From Dawidia soli (GTDB lineage: Bacteria; Bacteroidota; Bacteroidia; Cytophagales; Cyclobacteriaceae), in contig NZ_JAHESC010000057.1 in NCBI RefSeq assembly GCF_018598185.1, forward strand, positions 1-41,813: a stretch of DNA of 41,813 nt. Direction: 5' to 3'. The notes under the pieces were generated by a model that worked only from the letters and a program-made list of their open reading frames with translations, ran no database searches and was not told the DNA's origin. Shown here in pieces: positions 1 through 9,400 of this stretch (position 1 is its first letter; every line of letters begins with the position of its first letter). The position numbers and the translations under genes are program-made.

Positions 1-146
1 ATCAATACACCGTCGAAGTGATAGTCTTTGGCGCACCGCCGCGCCTCTTCCTCGGAAGTAAAACCCTCGGCGTCGCTTTCAAGACCTAGCAGCTTTTTGG
101 TTACGAACAGGTCCAGTTGTTCATCGTCGACGACCAATATCTTCAC
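1..146 (-). CDS. Response regulator receiver domain (partial, runs off window)
   Basis: Reading the minus strand from a GTG at 146 gives a protein beginning VKILVVDDEQLDLFVTKKLL, the first beta strand and acidic pocket (VVDDE) of a CheY-type receiver domain. Only about 48 residues are visible, so the phosphorylated Asp and any output domain lie outside the window. No ATG is available just upstream in frame, so the GTG start is inferred from where receiver domains normally begin. It lies 87 bases downstream of the clpP-like gene on the same strand and could be read from that operon or from its own promoter. Confidence 0.75.
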   Translation of the reverse strand, partial: MKILVVDDEQLDLFVTKKLLGLESDAEGFTSEEEARRCAKDYHFDGVL

Positions 147-233
147 GGGCGATTTTTTCTGCAAATAAAGCCATCGATCGAATAATTGCTAAAAACCTCC
201 GTGAAAATATTAGACACCGATTGGTTTCCACAC

Positions 234-896
234 TTATGTTAGCGCGGTTTGTTTGAGCTGATCGCCGAGCAGGCGCATGCCAAAAGAGGGGGCGTCCAGC
301 TGTACGACGTCGCTGGTATCGCCGAGCACTTCGTCGATCAAACCAAAATCCCGTGCCTCCGGAGCGCTTAAATACCGGTCACGTAAAAAGTACTCTTCGA
401 TCTCCTGCCACGTGTGGCCGGAATGTTTCCCGATCAGGTGAAAGAGCTGTGTCTGGATGCGCTCCTGCTCGCGGGTGGCGATGCGTACGTCTTCGGTATA
501 TCCCTGCGAACCGGCGCTGGTGGGGTGCATGTGGATGGTGGCGTGGGGCAGGGCATAACGTTTGCCTTTGGCGCCCGAGGTCAGCAGCGCCGTTCCCATG
601 CTGGCCGAAACCCCCACGGCGACCGTCGACACGGGCGCCTGGATCATCTGCATGGCGTCGTAAATGGCCAGGCCGGCATATACACTGCCGCCGGGGCTGT
701 TGATATATAGGCTGATGGGCTGCCGTTGGTCGAGGCTATTGAGGTATAACAGCTGCGCCACGATCACGTTGGCCACGGCGTCGTTGATGCCCGTGCCCAG
801 GAAGACGATGCGCTCTTTGAGCAGAAGGCTATAGATATCATAGGCGCGTTCGCCACGGCCGTCGATGACCATGGGGATGAGATTTGCTTGTACCAT
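234..896 (-). CDS. clpP: ClpP-type serine protease (probable second ClpP)
   Basis: This 220-residue protein has the usual ClpP length and fold signatures: [17 protein letters not shown] for the oxyanion/handle region, nucleophile Ser99 in SASMG, catalytic His124 in IHMHP and Asp173 in [11 protein letters not shown], followed by GLIDEV. The triad is complete, so an active peptidase working with an AAA+ unfoldase (ClpX or ClpC, not in this window) is expected in the cytoplasm. It starts 6 bases after the small anti-sigma-like gene, so it belongs to the ECF sigma operon. The housekeeping clpP of Bacteroidota normally sits by tig and clpX, which are absent here; that suggests a specialised paralogue, possibly for regulated proteolysis of the anti-sigma factor (inference). 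Confidence 0.93.
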   Translation of the reverse strand: MVQANLIPMVIDGRGERAYDIYSLLLKERIVFLGTGINDAVANVIVAQLLYLNSLDQRQPISLYINSPGGSVYAGLAIYDAMQMIQAPVSTVAVGVSASMGTALLTSGAKGKRYALPHATIHMHPTSAGSQGYTEDVRIATREQERIQTQLFHLIGKHSGHTWQEIEEYFLRDRYLSAPEARDFGLIDEVLGDTSDVVQLDAPSFGMRLLGDQLKQTALT

Positions 897-902
897 ATAC
901 GG

Positions 903-1169
903 CTAGTGAAAAAGTTGATGGATGGATCGTTGAAAGTCGGCGTGTGCCGGATCGGTGAACAGTTGCCGGTGCACCGCCTCGGCCTGTTGCAGCACCTGCT
1001 TGCGCTGGTAGAGCCGCAGCAGCTCGTACACCCGTTGCTGGGCCCGCACGTTGGCGCGGAGCGTGGCGCTGGTCAGCAGGCGCGCTTCAAACAACAGCCG
1101 CTCGCCGGTAGACAGCTGCCCTTTTATATACTGCTCAATTTGCTGTGTGTCCGTGCAGGAAGTCATCAT
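903..1169 (-). CDS. Small soluble anti-sigma-like protein
   Basis: An 88-residue protein starting MMTSCTDTQQIEQYIKGQLS. A longer frame reaching 1253 only adds residues antisense-like to the sigma gene end, so the Met at 1169 (or 1166) was chosen. The pattern of a short helix (IEQYIKGQL), then a leucine-rich helix (ERLLFEARLLTSATLRANV) resembles the N-terminal sigma-binding part of Bacteroidota anti-sigma proteins. There is no membrane segment and no zinc-finger HxxxCxxC. It overlaps the end of the ECF sigma gene by about 35 bases and is followed by clpP after 6 bases, which supports translational coupling. Anti-sigma function is inferred from context; the protein family is not recognised with certainty. 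Confidence 0.6.
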   Translation of the reverse strand: MMTSCTDTQQIEQYIKGQLSTGERLLFEARLLTSATLRANVRAQQRVYELLRLYQRKQVLQQAEAVHRQLFTDPAHADFQRSIHQLFH

Positions 1170-1707
1170 AGTCCATTGATTTTTGCTTGACCACGTTCCG
1201 TACCTTTTCCAGGCATTTATACTTCTGCACAGCCGCGGTGTGCTCGTTGGCATAGCCCAGCGTTTCGGCCAGGCGCTTGCCGTGGAGGCCGTCGTAGTAC
1301 CATGCGCGCAGCAGGTCCATGCATTTTTTACCCGTCACTTCCAGGAAGCGCAGCAGGCGTTTGCCGTCGGGTACGTCGGCAGCATGCTCGGCGATGGACA
1401 GACCGGCCTCGAATGCGTCGAGCGACAGCGCGTGCCGATCGTGTCTGACGGCGCGCAGCCAGAGATGCTTGGCAATGCCCACCACATAGGCCTCGGGTGT
1501 ACGCGCGAGCTGCAACGTGCCGGCAGCGCGCTTTTCGAGGTAGATGACCAGGGCATCGTGAAAGATATCCTTCGCATCCTGAAAGGTGCCCTGCGTACGG
1601 CTTACAAAGCCGGCCACGACCGGGAAGGCCTGCCGGTACATCTCTTCGAAGAACACCTCATCGGTGGTCGTGTCGGGTAAACACAAGACGGATTCCATCG
1701 TGATCAT
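1135..1707 (-). CDS. ECF-type RNA polymerase sigma factor
   Basis: About 190 residues from the Met at 1707 (a second Met lies at 1698). A longer open frame to 1908 lacks sigma features and overlaps the divergent gene. Region 2 is seen as VFFEEMYRQAFPVVAGFV and DAKDIFHDALVIYLEK; region 4 as the helix-turn-helix GLHGKRLAETLGYANEHTAA followed by a basic YKCLEKVRN. This is the two-domain ECF layout with no region 1 or 3. It heads an operon with the small anti-sigma-like gene and clpP. The intergenic region 1708-1906 should hold its promoter, which may be autoregulated, but no clear element was found. The target regulon cannot be read from sequence. Confidence 0.85.
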   Translation of the reverse strand: MITMESVLCLPDTTTDEVFFEEMYRQAFPVVAGFVSRTQGTFQDAKDIFHDALVIYLEKRAAGTLQLARTPEAYVVGIAKHLWLRAVRHDRHALSLDAFEAGLSIAEHAADVPDGKRLLRFLEVTGKKCMDLLRAWYYDGLHGKRLAETLGYANEHTAAVQKYKCLEKVRNVVKQKSMDYDDFLHGHTAN

Positions 1708-1906
1708 ACAGTGTTGTTTAGCAGTATGTGTCTCTTGCCGGCATAAGATCACCCTTTTTAACGGAATTTTTTTATCCAGGGTGCCACCACGCGGTCGGTC
1801 GCATGTTACACCTAGGTTAAAAATGCCTCTGTGCCCGTAAAAAGCGACAATGGATTGCGCTGCGCGCCTGGTTTTTCCGTATCTTATCCAAGCGAATTTA
1901 CCCCCC

Positions 1907-2329
1907 ATGAATACGACCGTCTTTGACGCCCCCTATGCTACGGTGACCTATTTTCCGGAAAAGCGTTCCATGATCCTGATCTGGAACGGAAGCCCTACCA
2001 CCGATGAATACAAAAAACCATTTCTCGCCATGCTGGAATTTGGCCGTAAGTTTCCGGTCGACGGTATGCTGTCAGACATCTCCAATCAGGGGGTGATCAA
2101 CCCCGACAACCGGAAGTGGTTCGAGAAGGACATGATGCCGCTGGCCGTGGCGGCGGGGCTCAAGCGCGGAGCCATTGTGACCAACGGCAACGCCTTCAAG
2201 CTTTACTACATCAACCTGATCCTTTCCGCTGTCAATAAGTTTCCTATACAGACCAAACTGTTCAACAAACGGCAGGAGGCGATTGCCTGGCTCGACAGTT
2301 TTTTAGTCGAGGCGCCGGCAGCGCGTTAA
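1907..2329 (+). CDS. SpoIIAA/STAS-like protein
   Basis: A 140-residue protein from the ATG at 1907 (MNTTVFDAPYATVTYFPEKR). An upstream ATG at 1850 is open but adds a non-conserved tail. The pattern of an N-terminal beta strand pair, FPEKRSMILIWNG, then DEYKKPFLAMLEFGRKF, a SDISNQGVI segment and a C-terminal helix EAIAWLDSFL matches the SpoIIAA-like/STAS fold found as stand-alone small proteins in Bacteroidota. Such proteins may bind lipid or act in signalling, but the role here is unknown. It is transcribed divergently from the ECF sigma operon and ends 139 bases before the TPR kinase gene. Confidence 0.65.
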   Translation: MNTTVFDAPYATVTYFPEKRSMILIWNGSPTTDEYKKPFLAMLEFGRKFPVDGMLSDISNQGVINPDNRKWFEKDMMPLAVAAGLKRGAIVTNGNAFKLYYINLILSAVNKFPIQTKLFNKRQEAIAWLDSFLVEAPAAR

Positions 2330-2422
2330 GGTCGGGTGATCATTTGCAACGGCATGACCGGGCATCGTTGGTCGGGTGCGACGAGCATTGGCCGACTACG
2401 TAAGTTTTACGGCAAACTTCCA

Positions 2423-2454
2423 TTGAATATTCCACTGGTTTTTCTCCACTTTTG
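2423..2454 (+). promoter_or_regulatory. Possible promoter of the TPR histidine kinase
   Basis: A TTGA at 2423-2426 and CACTTTTG at 2447-2454 are separated by 20 bases and resemble the Bacteroidota -33/-7 pattern (TTG, about 19 bases, TAnnTTTG), with one mismatch in the TA. It ends 14 bases before the ATG, giving a very short leader. Confidence 0.3.
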
Positions 2455-2468
2455 AGGAAATTTAAGGG

Positions 2469-4490
2469 ATGCCATTCCGGAGAGAATATTTTTTTATCGT
2501 ATCCATTTTTTTGTTGTTCTGCTTCACCGGGGCCTATAGCCAGGAGGATATCAACGCCGACCTGACCTGGTACGACAGCTTTCCGGAAGCGGGAAAGAAA
2601 GCACAGATCGAACGGCTGCTCCGAGAAGCCGACACGCGATACCGACAAGCCCAACACGCCGGCGATGCCGCCGGCCAGGCGAAGGCGCTGACGGAGACGG
2701 GAGCGATCTATTTGTCCGTTTACCAGTTTGAGGCTATTGCGTATTTCCGCCAGGCACTGATCCTGGAGGATTCACTGCATTTGTACGGGCCGAAGATCTT
2801 TACCTGTATGGCGTTGGCCCGGGCATCGGAAATGACGGGCGATTATCGGAACAGTATTCAGCGCCTGACCCTGGCGCTGCAGTTAAGCACACATTTTAAA
2901 AGCGAGCAACTCCTTGCCAAAATTCGCAACGAGCTGGGAAAGGCCTATGCAGCCAGCGGCACCAGTAATAGCAAGGATTCATTGCACTTGTTGACTGCCG
3001 CGCAGAACTATGAGCAGGTCCTCCACCGTCGCGACGAATTAGCGGGATCGCCAGAGGTTGCCAGGGCGTTGTTTAATTTAGGAAATCTTTATACCGCAAA
3101 ACATAACTATGCAGAGGCACTGAAACGCCACAAGGAGGCCCTGTCGGTGTGGCGGACACTCGGCGATCGAAAGAACGAAGCGATCTCGTTAAATGCGATC
3201 GGTGAACTGTATACGTTGCAAAAAAAGGACGACCGCACCCTGGCAAATCATGTTGCAGCGCTTGAGATCCGAAACAGGCTCAAAGATAAAAGCGGGATAG
3301 CCCAGTCGTACAATAACATCGGGGCGTTCTATTATCGGGAGAAGCAATATGAAAAGGCTGTTGCGAACCTGTTGCCCGGTCTGGACGCTGCGCAGGAAGC
3401 CCAGGCCCAGCACGAGATCGCCAAAAGCTATGAATACCTGAAGTATTGCTTCAGTGAGCTGGGAGATTATCAGAAGGCCCTGGAATATGGGAACTCCCAA
3501 ATCGCCATCAGCGACCTGATTCAAGCCGAACGGAACGATCGCCAAACCGCAGAGACCGAGATGCAATTTCGATTAGCGGAGATCGGTACGCTGGAGGACA
3601 AAGCGCTTGAACGCGAGAAAGAGATCCGGCGCCAGGAAGAGCGCCAACTATACCTCTATGCCTTCATCGCGCTGGCCGTGGTCATCCTTCTGCTGGTGCT
3701 ATACCAGTACATGATGAAGCAGCGCACCAACCGCATGCTGGAGCAGACCAACGCCACCATTCAGCAACAGAACCTGGCGCTGCAAGACCTGAACGCAACC
3801 AAGGACAAATTCTTTTCGATCATCAGCCACGACCTGAAAGGGCCGCTCAATTCGCTGACCTCGTTCTCGGGGCTGCTGATCAACCATACGGACAGCCTGA
3901 GCAAGGACGAGATCCGCATGCTGGCGCAGGACCTCGACAAATCGGTGAAGAACCTGTTTGCCTTGCTGGAGAACCTGCTGGAGTGGTCCCGCTCGCAGAC
4001 GGGCAACATCGAGTTCCGGCCCGAGGTGTTTGACCTTGCCACGGTCATGGAAGAGAACAAGGCGCTGCTGACCGCGCAGGCACAGACGAAGAAGATCGAG
4101 CTTGCCTACAAGAGCGAAGGCACACGCATCGTGCAGGCGCACAAGAACTCGGTGACGACCGTGGTGCGCAACCTGCTGTCCAATGCCATCAAATTTACGC
4201 CCGAAGGGGGCAGCATCTGGCTGACGGCCGAATCGCGGCAGGGCCAGATGCAGGTGGCTATTGCCGACAATGGAGTGGGTATGAGCCCGGAAGTGGTGCA
4301 AAAGCTCTTCCGCATCGACACGAAGCATTCGACAAAAGGCACGGCCAACGAAAAGGGCACAGGCCTGGGCCTGATCCTTTGCAAAGACTTTATCGAGAAG
4401 AACGGCGGCCGCATCTGGGTAGAAAGCGAGCCGGGCAAGGGGTCGGTTTTTGTTTTTACGCTGCCACAGCCACTCGGAGGTGTCGTTTAG
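2469..4490 (+). CDS. TPR-repeat membrane sensor histidine kinase
   Basis: A 673-residue kinase. An N-terminal signal/anchor (FFIVSIFLLFCFTGAYS, residues 8-24) precedes a periplasmic helical region of about 350 residues with TPR-type repeats such as ALFNLGNLYTAKHNYAEALK and SYNNIGAFYYREKQYEKAV. One membrane helix lies near 396-416, followed by a coiled linker and a HisKA domain with phospho-acceptor His454 in SIISHDLKGPLNS. The HATPase_c domain shows the N box (LLSNAIKFTPEGG), G1 (DNGVGM) and G2 (GTGLGL), so it should be active. No response regulator is adjacent; the partial receiver at the window start is too far and on the other strand to assign. The signal is unknown; TPR sensor domains suggest protein or peptide partners. 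Confidence 0.93.
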   Translation: MPFRREYFFIVSIFLLFCFTGAYSQEDINADLTWYDSFPEAGKKAQIERLLREADTRYRQAQHAGDAAGQAKALTETGAIYLSVYQFEAIAYFRQALILEDSLHLYGPKIFTCMALARASEMTGDYRNSIQRLTLALQLSTHFKSEQLLAKIRNELGKAYAASGTSNSKDSLHLLTAAQNYEQVLHRRDELAGSPEVARALFNLGNLYTAKHNYAEALKRHKEALSVWRTLGDRKNEAISLNAIGELYTLQKKDDRTLANHVAALEIRNRLKDKSGIAQSYNNIGAFYYREKQYEKAVANLLPGLDAAQEAQAQHEIAKSYEYLKYCFSELGDYQKALEYGNSQIAISDLIQAERNDRQTAETEMQFRLAEIGTLEDKALEREKEIRRQEERQLYLYAFIALAVVILLLVLYQYMMKQRTNRMLEQTNATIQQQNLALQDLNATKDKFFSIISHDLKGPLNSLTSFSGLLINHTDSLSKDEIRMLAQDLDKSVKNLFALLENLLEWSRSQTGNIEFRPEVFDLATVMEENKALLTAQAQTKKIELAYKSEGTRIVQAHKNSVTTVVRNLLSNAIKFTPEGGSIWLTAESRQGQMQVAIADNGVGMSPEVVQKLFRIDTKHSTKGTANEKGTGLGLILCKDFIEKNGGRIWVESEPGKGSVFVFTLPQPLGGVV

Positions 4491-4550
4491 CGAAAATCTT
4501 ATACCAAACTCACTGCCAGTGATTTAGGTTTTGGCCGGTACCTTATCCTT

Positions 4551-4588
4551 CCGGTTGAATTTCCTATCTTGCACGATTTTTCAACCGG
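4551..4588. repeat. Inverted repeat upstream of the condensin-like operon
   Basis: Perfect 9-base arms CCGGTTGAA (4551-4559) and TTCAACCGG (4580-4588) are separated by 20 bases. The spacer holds TATCTTG at 4565-4571, close to a Bacteroidota -7 element. No T-run follows, so it looks more like an operator around a promoter than an intrinsic terminator for the kinase gene. It lies 82 bases before the mksF/jetA-like start. Confidence 0.5.
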
Positions 4589-4670
4589 CCCGCGACGTCC
4601 TGGAACAAAACGACAGCAAGACCCTGTTTTTTGTCCCTGGCATCGACCGCCAAGCACCGAATAGAGATCC

Positions 4671-5924
4671 GTGAAGAACCCGCTAAGCATCAAAGACCTC
4701 GTCAACCTCTTGTATCAGAACAAGGAGGTGGTCGAGATGCTTTTTGGCAACAAGGATTCCGTCAACAAGTCGGAGATCCTCGCCCGCGAGGACATGACGG
4801 ACGACAAGCTGGAAAAGCTGGTGGTCAACGAGCTGATCCACGAGAACAACAACATCATCAGCCTCGACGACCGCATCGTCACCTTCATTGAAGAGTTCCT
4901 GGAGATCGGCGAGGTAACGACGAGCTTCATCAACGACAACATCCAGGCGTTGAACGAGGGGTTGCGTTATTACCGCATCGACAACAACGTCAAGTTCTTA
5001 CGGAACATCAAGCGGTCGTTGAAGAAGATCAACTCCACCACCTCGCGCGAGGTGATGAAGCTGCACAAGAACATCGACGATACGTACAAGAACCAGGACA
5101 ACTATGTCATCAAGCTGCAGGAGCTCGAGAAGTACAAACGCAAGCGCGACGACATCATCAACCTGATCAAAGAATCGGAGCAGATCATCGGCGACGCGCA
5201 AGGATTCTTCAATACCATCATCGACGCCGAGCTGAGCTCGATCGTGCTGGAGCTGCGGTATACGCTGGTGCGCAACCGTGACTACCTCAACGAGATCCAG
5301 TCGCAGATCATCGATTACATCAACCGCATTCAGCACCAGTCGGCGATCTATAAAAAGATCCAGCGCCTCAAGGAATTGAAGGACTACGAAGAGCTGAAGT
5401 ATAAAACGAACTTCGTGGACGTGGTGGCCGATATCCAGGCGATGTTCTTCCACAAGCGTATCCCGCTCAAGTCGCGGTTGTCACTGGATTTTCTGTACAC
5501 CGACCACGGCTACCAGTTGACGCAGAAGGTAGCGGCCAAGCTTCACCTGCTGCGCGGCGCCCACCGCAAGCCGGCGGGCCGCATGGTGGCGGGCTTTGAC
5601 GACCTCAACCAGGAGGAGTCTTCGAGCCTGAACATTGCCGGGTTGGTAGAGAAGTTTATGGAGAGCCAGACCGATCTCTTCCGGTTCGTGCTGGACTATA
5701 AGTTTCCGGAAAAAGCCGGCAACCTTACGTTCGAGAAGCGGATATCGCTTTATGTGGGTATTACCATCGACTACGACGCGCAGCTGACCTTCTCGGGCAA
5801 GTTCGGGTCGATGGAGTTCATCAACGAAAAGAAACAGAAGCAGCGGGTAGGCTATGCGATCGTAAAGGCTAACACCAAAAAACGCGTGGCAAAGGAACCC
5901 ACCCAGGAGGCAACAGCATCATGA
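4671..5924 (+). CDS. mksF: MksF/JetA-like kleisin of an SMC complex
   Basis: A 417-residue protein from a GTG at 4671. The N-terminal part (about residues 1-75) looks like a winged helix (EILAREDMTDDKLEKLVVNE), followed by long helices (about 90-260, for example KFLRNIKRSLKKINS and YVIKLQELEKYKRKRDDIIN) and a C-terminal region with beta strands (ISLYVGITIDYDAQL). That is the layout expected of MksF/JetA kleisins, which bridge the two heads of the MukB-like ATPase. No catalytic motif is visible. Its stop overlaps the next start as ATGA, and the third gene overlaps the second, so the three subunits are probably made together. Family assignment rests mainly on gene order and on the clear SMC-like third gene. 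Confidence 0.7.
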   Translation: MKNPLSIKDLVNLLYQNKEVVEMLFGNKDSVNKSEILAREDMTDDKLEKLVVNELIHENNNIISLDDRIVTFIEEFLEIGEVTTSFINDNIQALNEGLRYYRIDNNVKFLRNIKRSLKKINSTTSREVMKLHKNIDDTYKNQDNYVIKLQELEKYKRKRDDIINLIKESEQIIGDAQGFFNTIIDAELSSIVLELRYTLVRNRDYLNEIQSQIIDYINRIQHQSAIYKKIQRLKELKDYEELKYKTNFVDVVADIQAMFFHKRIPLKSRLSLDFLYTDHGYQLTQKVAAKLHLLRGAHRKPAGRMVAGFDDLNQEESSSLNIAGLVEKFMESQTDLFRFVLDYKFPEKAGNLTFEKRISLYVGITIDYDAQLTFSGKFGSMEFINEKKQKQRVGYAIVKANTKKRVAKEPTQEATAS

Positions 5925-6472
5925 ACATACCCAAGCAGACACCGGAGATCTTCAGCATCCTGAGCAAGGGCAACTTTATCAGCTCGAACGGCAGCCGGGG
6001 CAAGTTGTTCGATGTCATCAACTTTGAAGACAACTTTCAGATCCTGAAAGAGTTTTTTGCCCACACCGGCTACCACCTGGAGAAAGGGCACAACTACTTT
6101 TACTTCAGCCAGCAGGAGGAGACCAACACCATCATGGAAAAGAAGCTGGAGCAGTTTGCGTATTACATCGACGTGATGGACTTCTTTTCTTCGATGGATG
6201 TAAAGCCGGTGGTCGGCACGCGGTATCGCGTCACGCAGATCGCCGAAGAGTGTTACGCCAACGAGCGTTTGAAGCAAAAGCTCTTTGCGTTGTCGCGCCG
6301 GGAGAAGATGGTGGACAAGGTAGGAGAGATCGCCAACGACCTGACGGCGGGCGGATTTTTTGAACAAGAGGATGAGGACACATACAAGGTAATGGACGCG
6401 ATCCATTACCTGGAGCAGGTGATCTCACTCATAACAATCGAGGAAGAAGATGGAGAACAGGCGGATTCTTAA
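5921..6472 (+). CDS. mksE: MksE/JetB-like subunit of an SMC complex
   Basis: A 183-residue acidic protein with ATG overlapping the previous stop (ATGA at 5921-5924). The order of features, ILSKGNFISSNG, then a helix-turn region (FQILKEFFAHTGYHLEKGHNYF), a middle YYIDVMDFFSSMD and a C-terminal winged-helix-like stretch ending in a run of acidic residues, is consistent with MksE/JetB (KITE-type dimer that binds the kleisin). Size matches the family (roughly 180-230 residues). It sits between the kleisin and ATPase genes, the standard order. On sequence alone it would be hard to name; the call is mostly contextual. Confidence 0.68.
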   Translation: MNIPKQTPEIFSILSKGNFISSNGSRGKLFDVINFEDNFQILKEFFAHTGYHLEKGHNYFYFSQQEETNTIMEKKLEQFAYYIDVMDFFSSMDVKPVVGTRYRVTQIAEECYANERLKQKLFALSRREKMVDKVGEIANDLTAGGFFEQEDEDTYKVMDAIHYLEQVISLITIEEEDGEQADS

Positions 6473-9400
6473 CCGGATTATATTTATCAATATCGGTAAC
6501 ACCGATTATGCCAGCATCGAGATTGCGGGCAATACCTGCTTTGTGGGCACCAACAACATGGGCAAGACCACGCTGCAGCGCGCGATCCTTTTCTTTTACA
6601 GCGCCAACACGCGGGGCCTGGGCATCTCCAGCTCGCAGAAGTCGTTTGAAGACTATTACTTTCAATACCCCAACTCGTACATCGTGTATGAGATCGCGAC
6701 GGAGGAAGGATATTTTCACGTGATGCTCTACCGCCGGGAGAAGATCTTCTACCGGTTTGTGGATTCTGCCTTTGACCAGGACCACTATATCGTCGACAGC
6801 GAGGCATTGCTGCCGAAGGCACTCCTGACACGGCTGAACGAGCACAAGGTTAACTACAGCGATCAGATCGAGACCTTCGAGCGGTACCGGAACATCATCT
6901 ACGGCGCCGACCCCGACAAACGGTACAAGAAGTTTGCCCTGATGAAGGGGAACGCGAGCTACCACAACATTCCCCTGGCCATTACATCGATCTTCCTCAG
7001 CTCGGAGTCGGTGATCCGCGCCGAGTTTGTGAAAGAGTGTATCGCGAACTCGATCGGCACCAAGCATACCAACATCGAGCTCAAAACCGTAGAGCGCCAG
7101 TTGCGCCAGTTCAGCGAACGGTACCAGGACATCGAGACGTTCTTTCGCAAGGAGAATTCGACGCGGGGTGATCTGATCAAAGACAATTTTACACAGATCA
7201 AGAACCTGAAGCTCAAACAGCGTTCCTTAGCCACCGAGCTGGGTGGCGCCCTGAAGTACGCCGCCGAGCAGCAGCAGGTTCTGGGACAGGAAGTGGCCCG
7301 CCACCGCGAAGAGATCGAATGGCAGGAGGCCGAGTTCCGCAAGCAGGAGCAGGAGCAGCAGGAAGCCAACCGCGAGATCAACCAGGAGATCGGGGCCTTC
7401 AAGTCGAAGATCCGCGAGGCCGACAAAAAACAGCGGGAGTATGACGAGCGGGGCATTGCCGATGCCCTCAGGCAAATGGACGAGCGTGCCCAGCTGGCGC
7501 TGGAAGTGCAAGCCCGCGAAAATGAATACGCCACCCTCACGGCAGGCTTCAGCGATGTGGAATTGCAGTTCAAGACATTGTTTGACGGCCTGGAGAACGA
7601 GCGGCGTGAGTTTGAAAACGTATTGCGTGCCGAAGGCCTGCAGCTCGACCGTAAATACCAGGACGACCGGAACGTGCTGCGTGATGATTTCCGCAGGGAG
7701 GAAAGCGACCTGAAAGAACAGCACCAGGCTGAGGTCAGCCGGCTGCGACAGGCGCTCAACCAAAAGGAGCTGGAAAAGAAAGACGAAGCGTTCCGCGAAA
7801 AAGAAATACACGGCAAGCGCTACTTCGAAAAAGAGTCGGCGCAACTGCGTGCCAACCTGGAGGAGATCAGCCGGCGGAAGCTGGAGCGGTCGTCGGCCTT
7901 TACCGTGAAGAACAACCAGATCGATTCACTGAAGAAGGAAGGCGACCATATTCGCGAAAAGAACAAGCTGACATCGGAGCAATACATCGCGCGCAACAAC
8001 GAAGAGGTGGCCGGGCTGGAAGAGAAGATCAAGGCAATCGAACAGAAGCTGTCGGTACACCAGCATACCTTGTTCGGCTTCCTGCAGGACAACTACCCCG
8101 ACTGGTATAGCACCATCGGCAAAGTATGTAACGAAGAGATCCTCTTTAACAGGGAGCTCAACCCAAAGGTTATCAAGAAGAACCTGGACACGCTCTACGG
8201 CATCCAGCTCGACCTCGGCCAGGTGCAGGTGTTCTCCAAAACCCTGGAGCAATACGCGCTGGAAAAGCAAGGCTATATCGACAGGATCGCCGCGCTGAAC
8301 CTGGCCTTCCTGGAATTCCGGGAGACACAAGCGCACGAGGAACAGGGCAAGCTGGCGTCGATCAGCAAGAAGTCGGCGCATTTGAAGAATGAGCTGACGC
8401 AACTGGAGTATGAAGCCGGCCAGGACGAGCACAAAGAGAAGCAATATACCCTCGATCTGAGCGAGTGGAAAGCAAAAGGCGAAGCGCTGCGCGAGAAAGA
8501 CCTGCTGGAAAGCTACCAGCTACAGGATGTTATCAAGAAAGATATCGCCACGCTGACGGAGAGCCTGGCCAACCTGGATGAGGTGTTTACCAAGAACCGG
8601 AAAAAGCTGGAGGGGCGTTTTAACGAACGTCTCGCGGCGCTTACCGCTGCGTTCGAACAGGAGTCGTCACGCCTCAAGGACGTGCGCGATGAGAAGCTTT
8701 CGGCGTATGCCGATCATAAAGCGGCGCTGCAGAAAGAGAAGAGCAAGGTGCTGAAGAACAAAGGCATTGACGACAGCCGCATTAAAAAACTTAAGGATGA
8801 GATCGAGGCGGCACGCAAAGCGGTACAAACCATTGACAAACACGCCGAGCTGATCAACGACTATCGCAAGGATAAACGCGAGCTGTTTGACAAAGTGGAC
8901 GAGTTCAAGCGCGAGAAGGAACGCTTGGAAGATCGCGTGCAGCAATCGGAAAAAGATTTCGCTGCAATCAAGCAAGCCTTTGCAAAGAAGAAGAGCCAGC
9001 TCGAACAGGATATCCGCTCGCTGGCGGAAGATCTCAAACGGTATACCGAAGGACTGGAGCACTTCGAACGCCATTTCCGCGAACGTGCACTCTTCGACAG
9101 GCTACGTCATATCATCGAGCCCACGCTGGCGATACACTCGGATGCCGGAATTGTGGGACTATGTTCACAACTGCTGGCCAACGATACCGAATACCACAAC
9201 CAGTTCGAGAAGTTCCGGAACAATGTCACGGAGTTTGCGGGCCGTTTCCGCCCGGATAACCATATGAACTTTAAGATCAACCCGCAGGCGGGTGAGGGTG
9301 AGTACGAGCGTTTTGCGGCATACCTGCAGGAGTTCTATAACGAGAATAAGATCCAGACGTCCATTGCCGAGGTGGCCAAGAGCCACGGCATGCTGATCGA

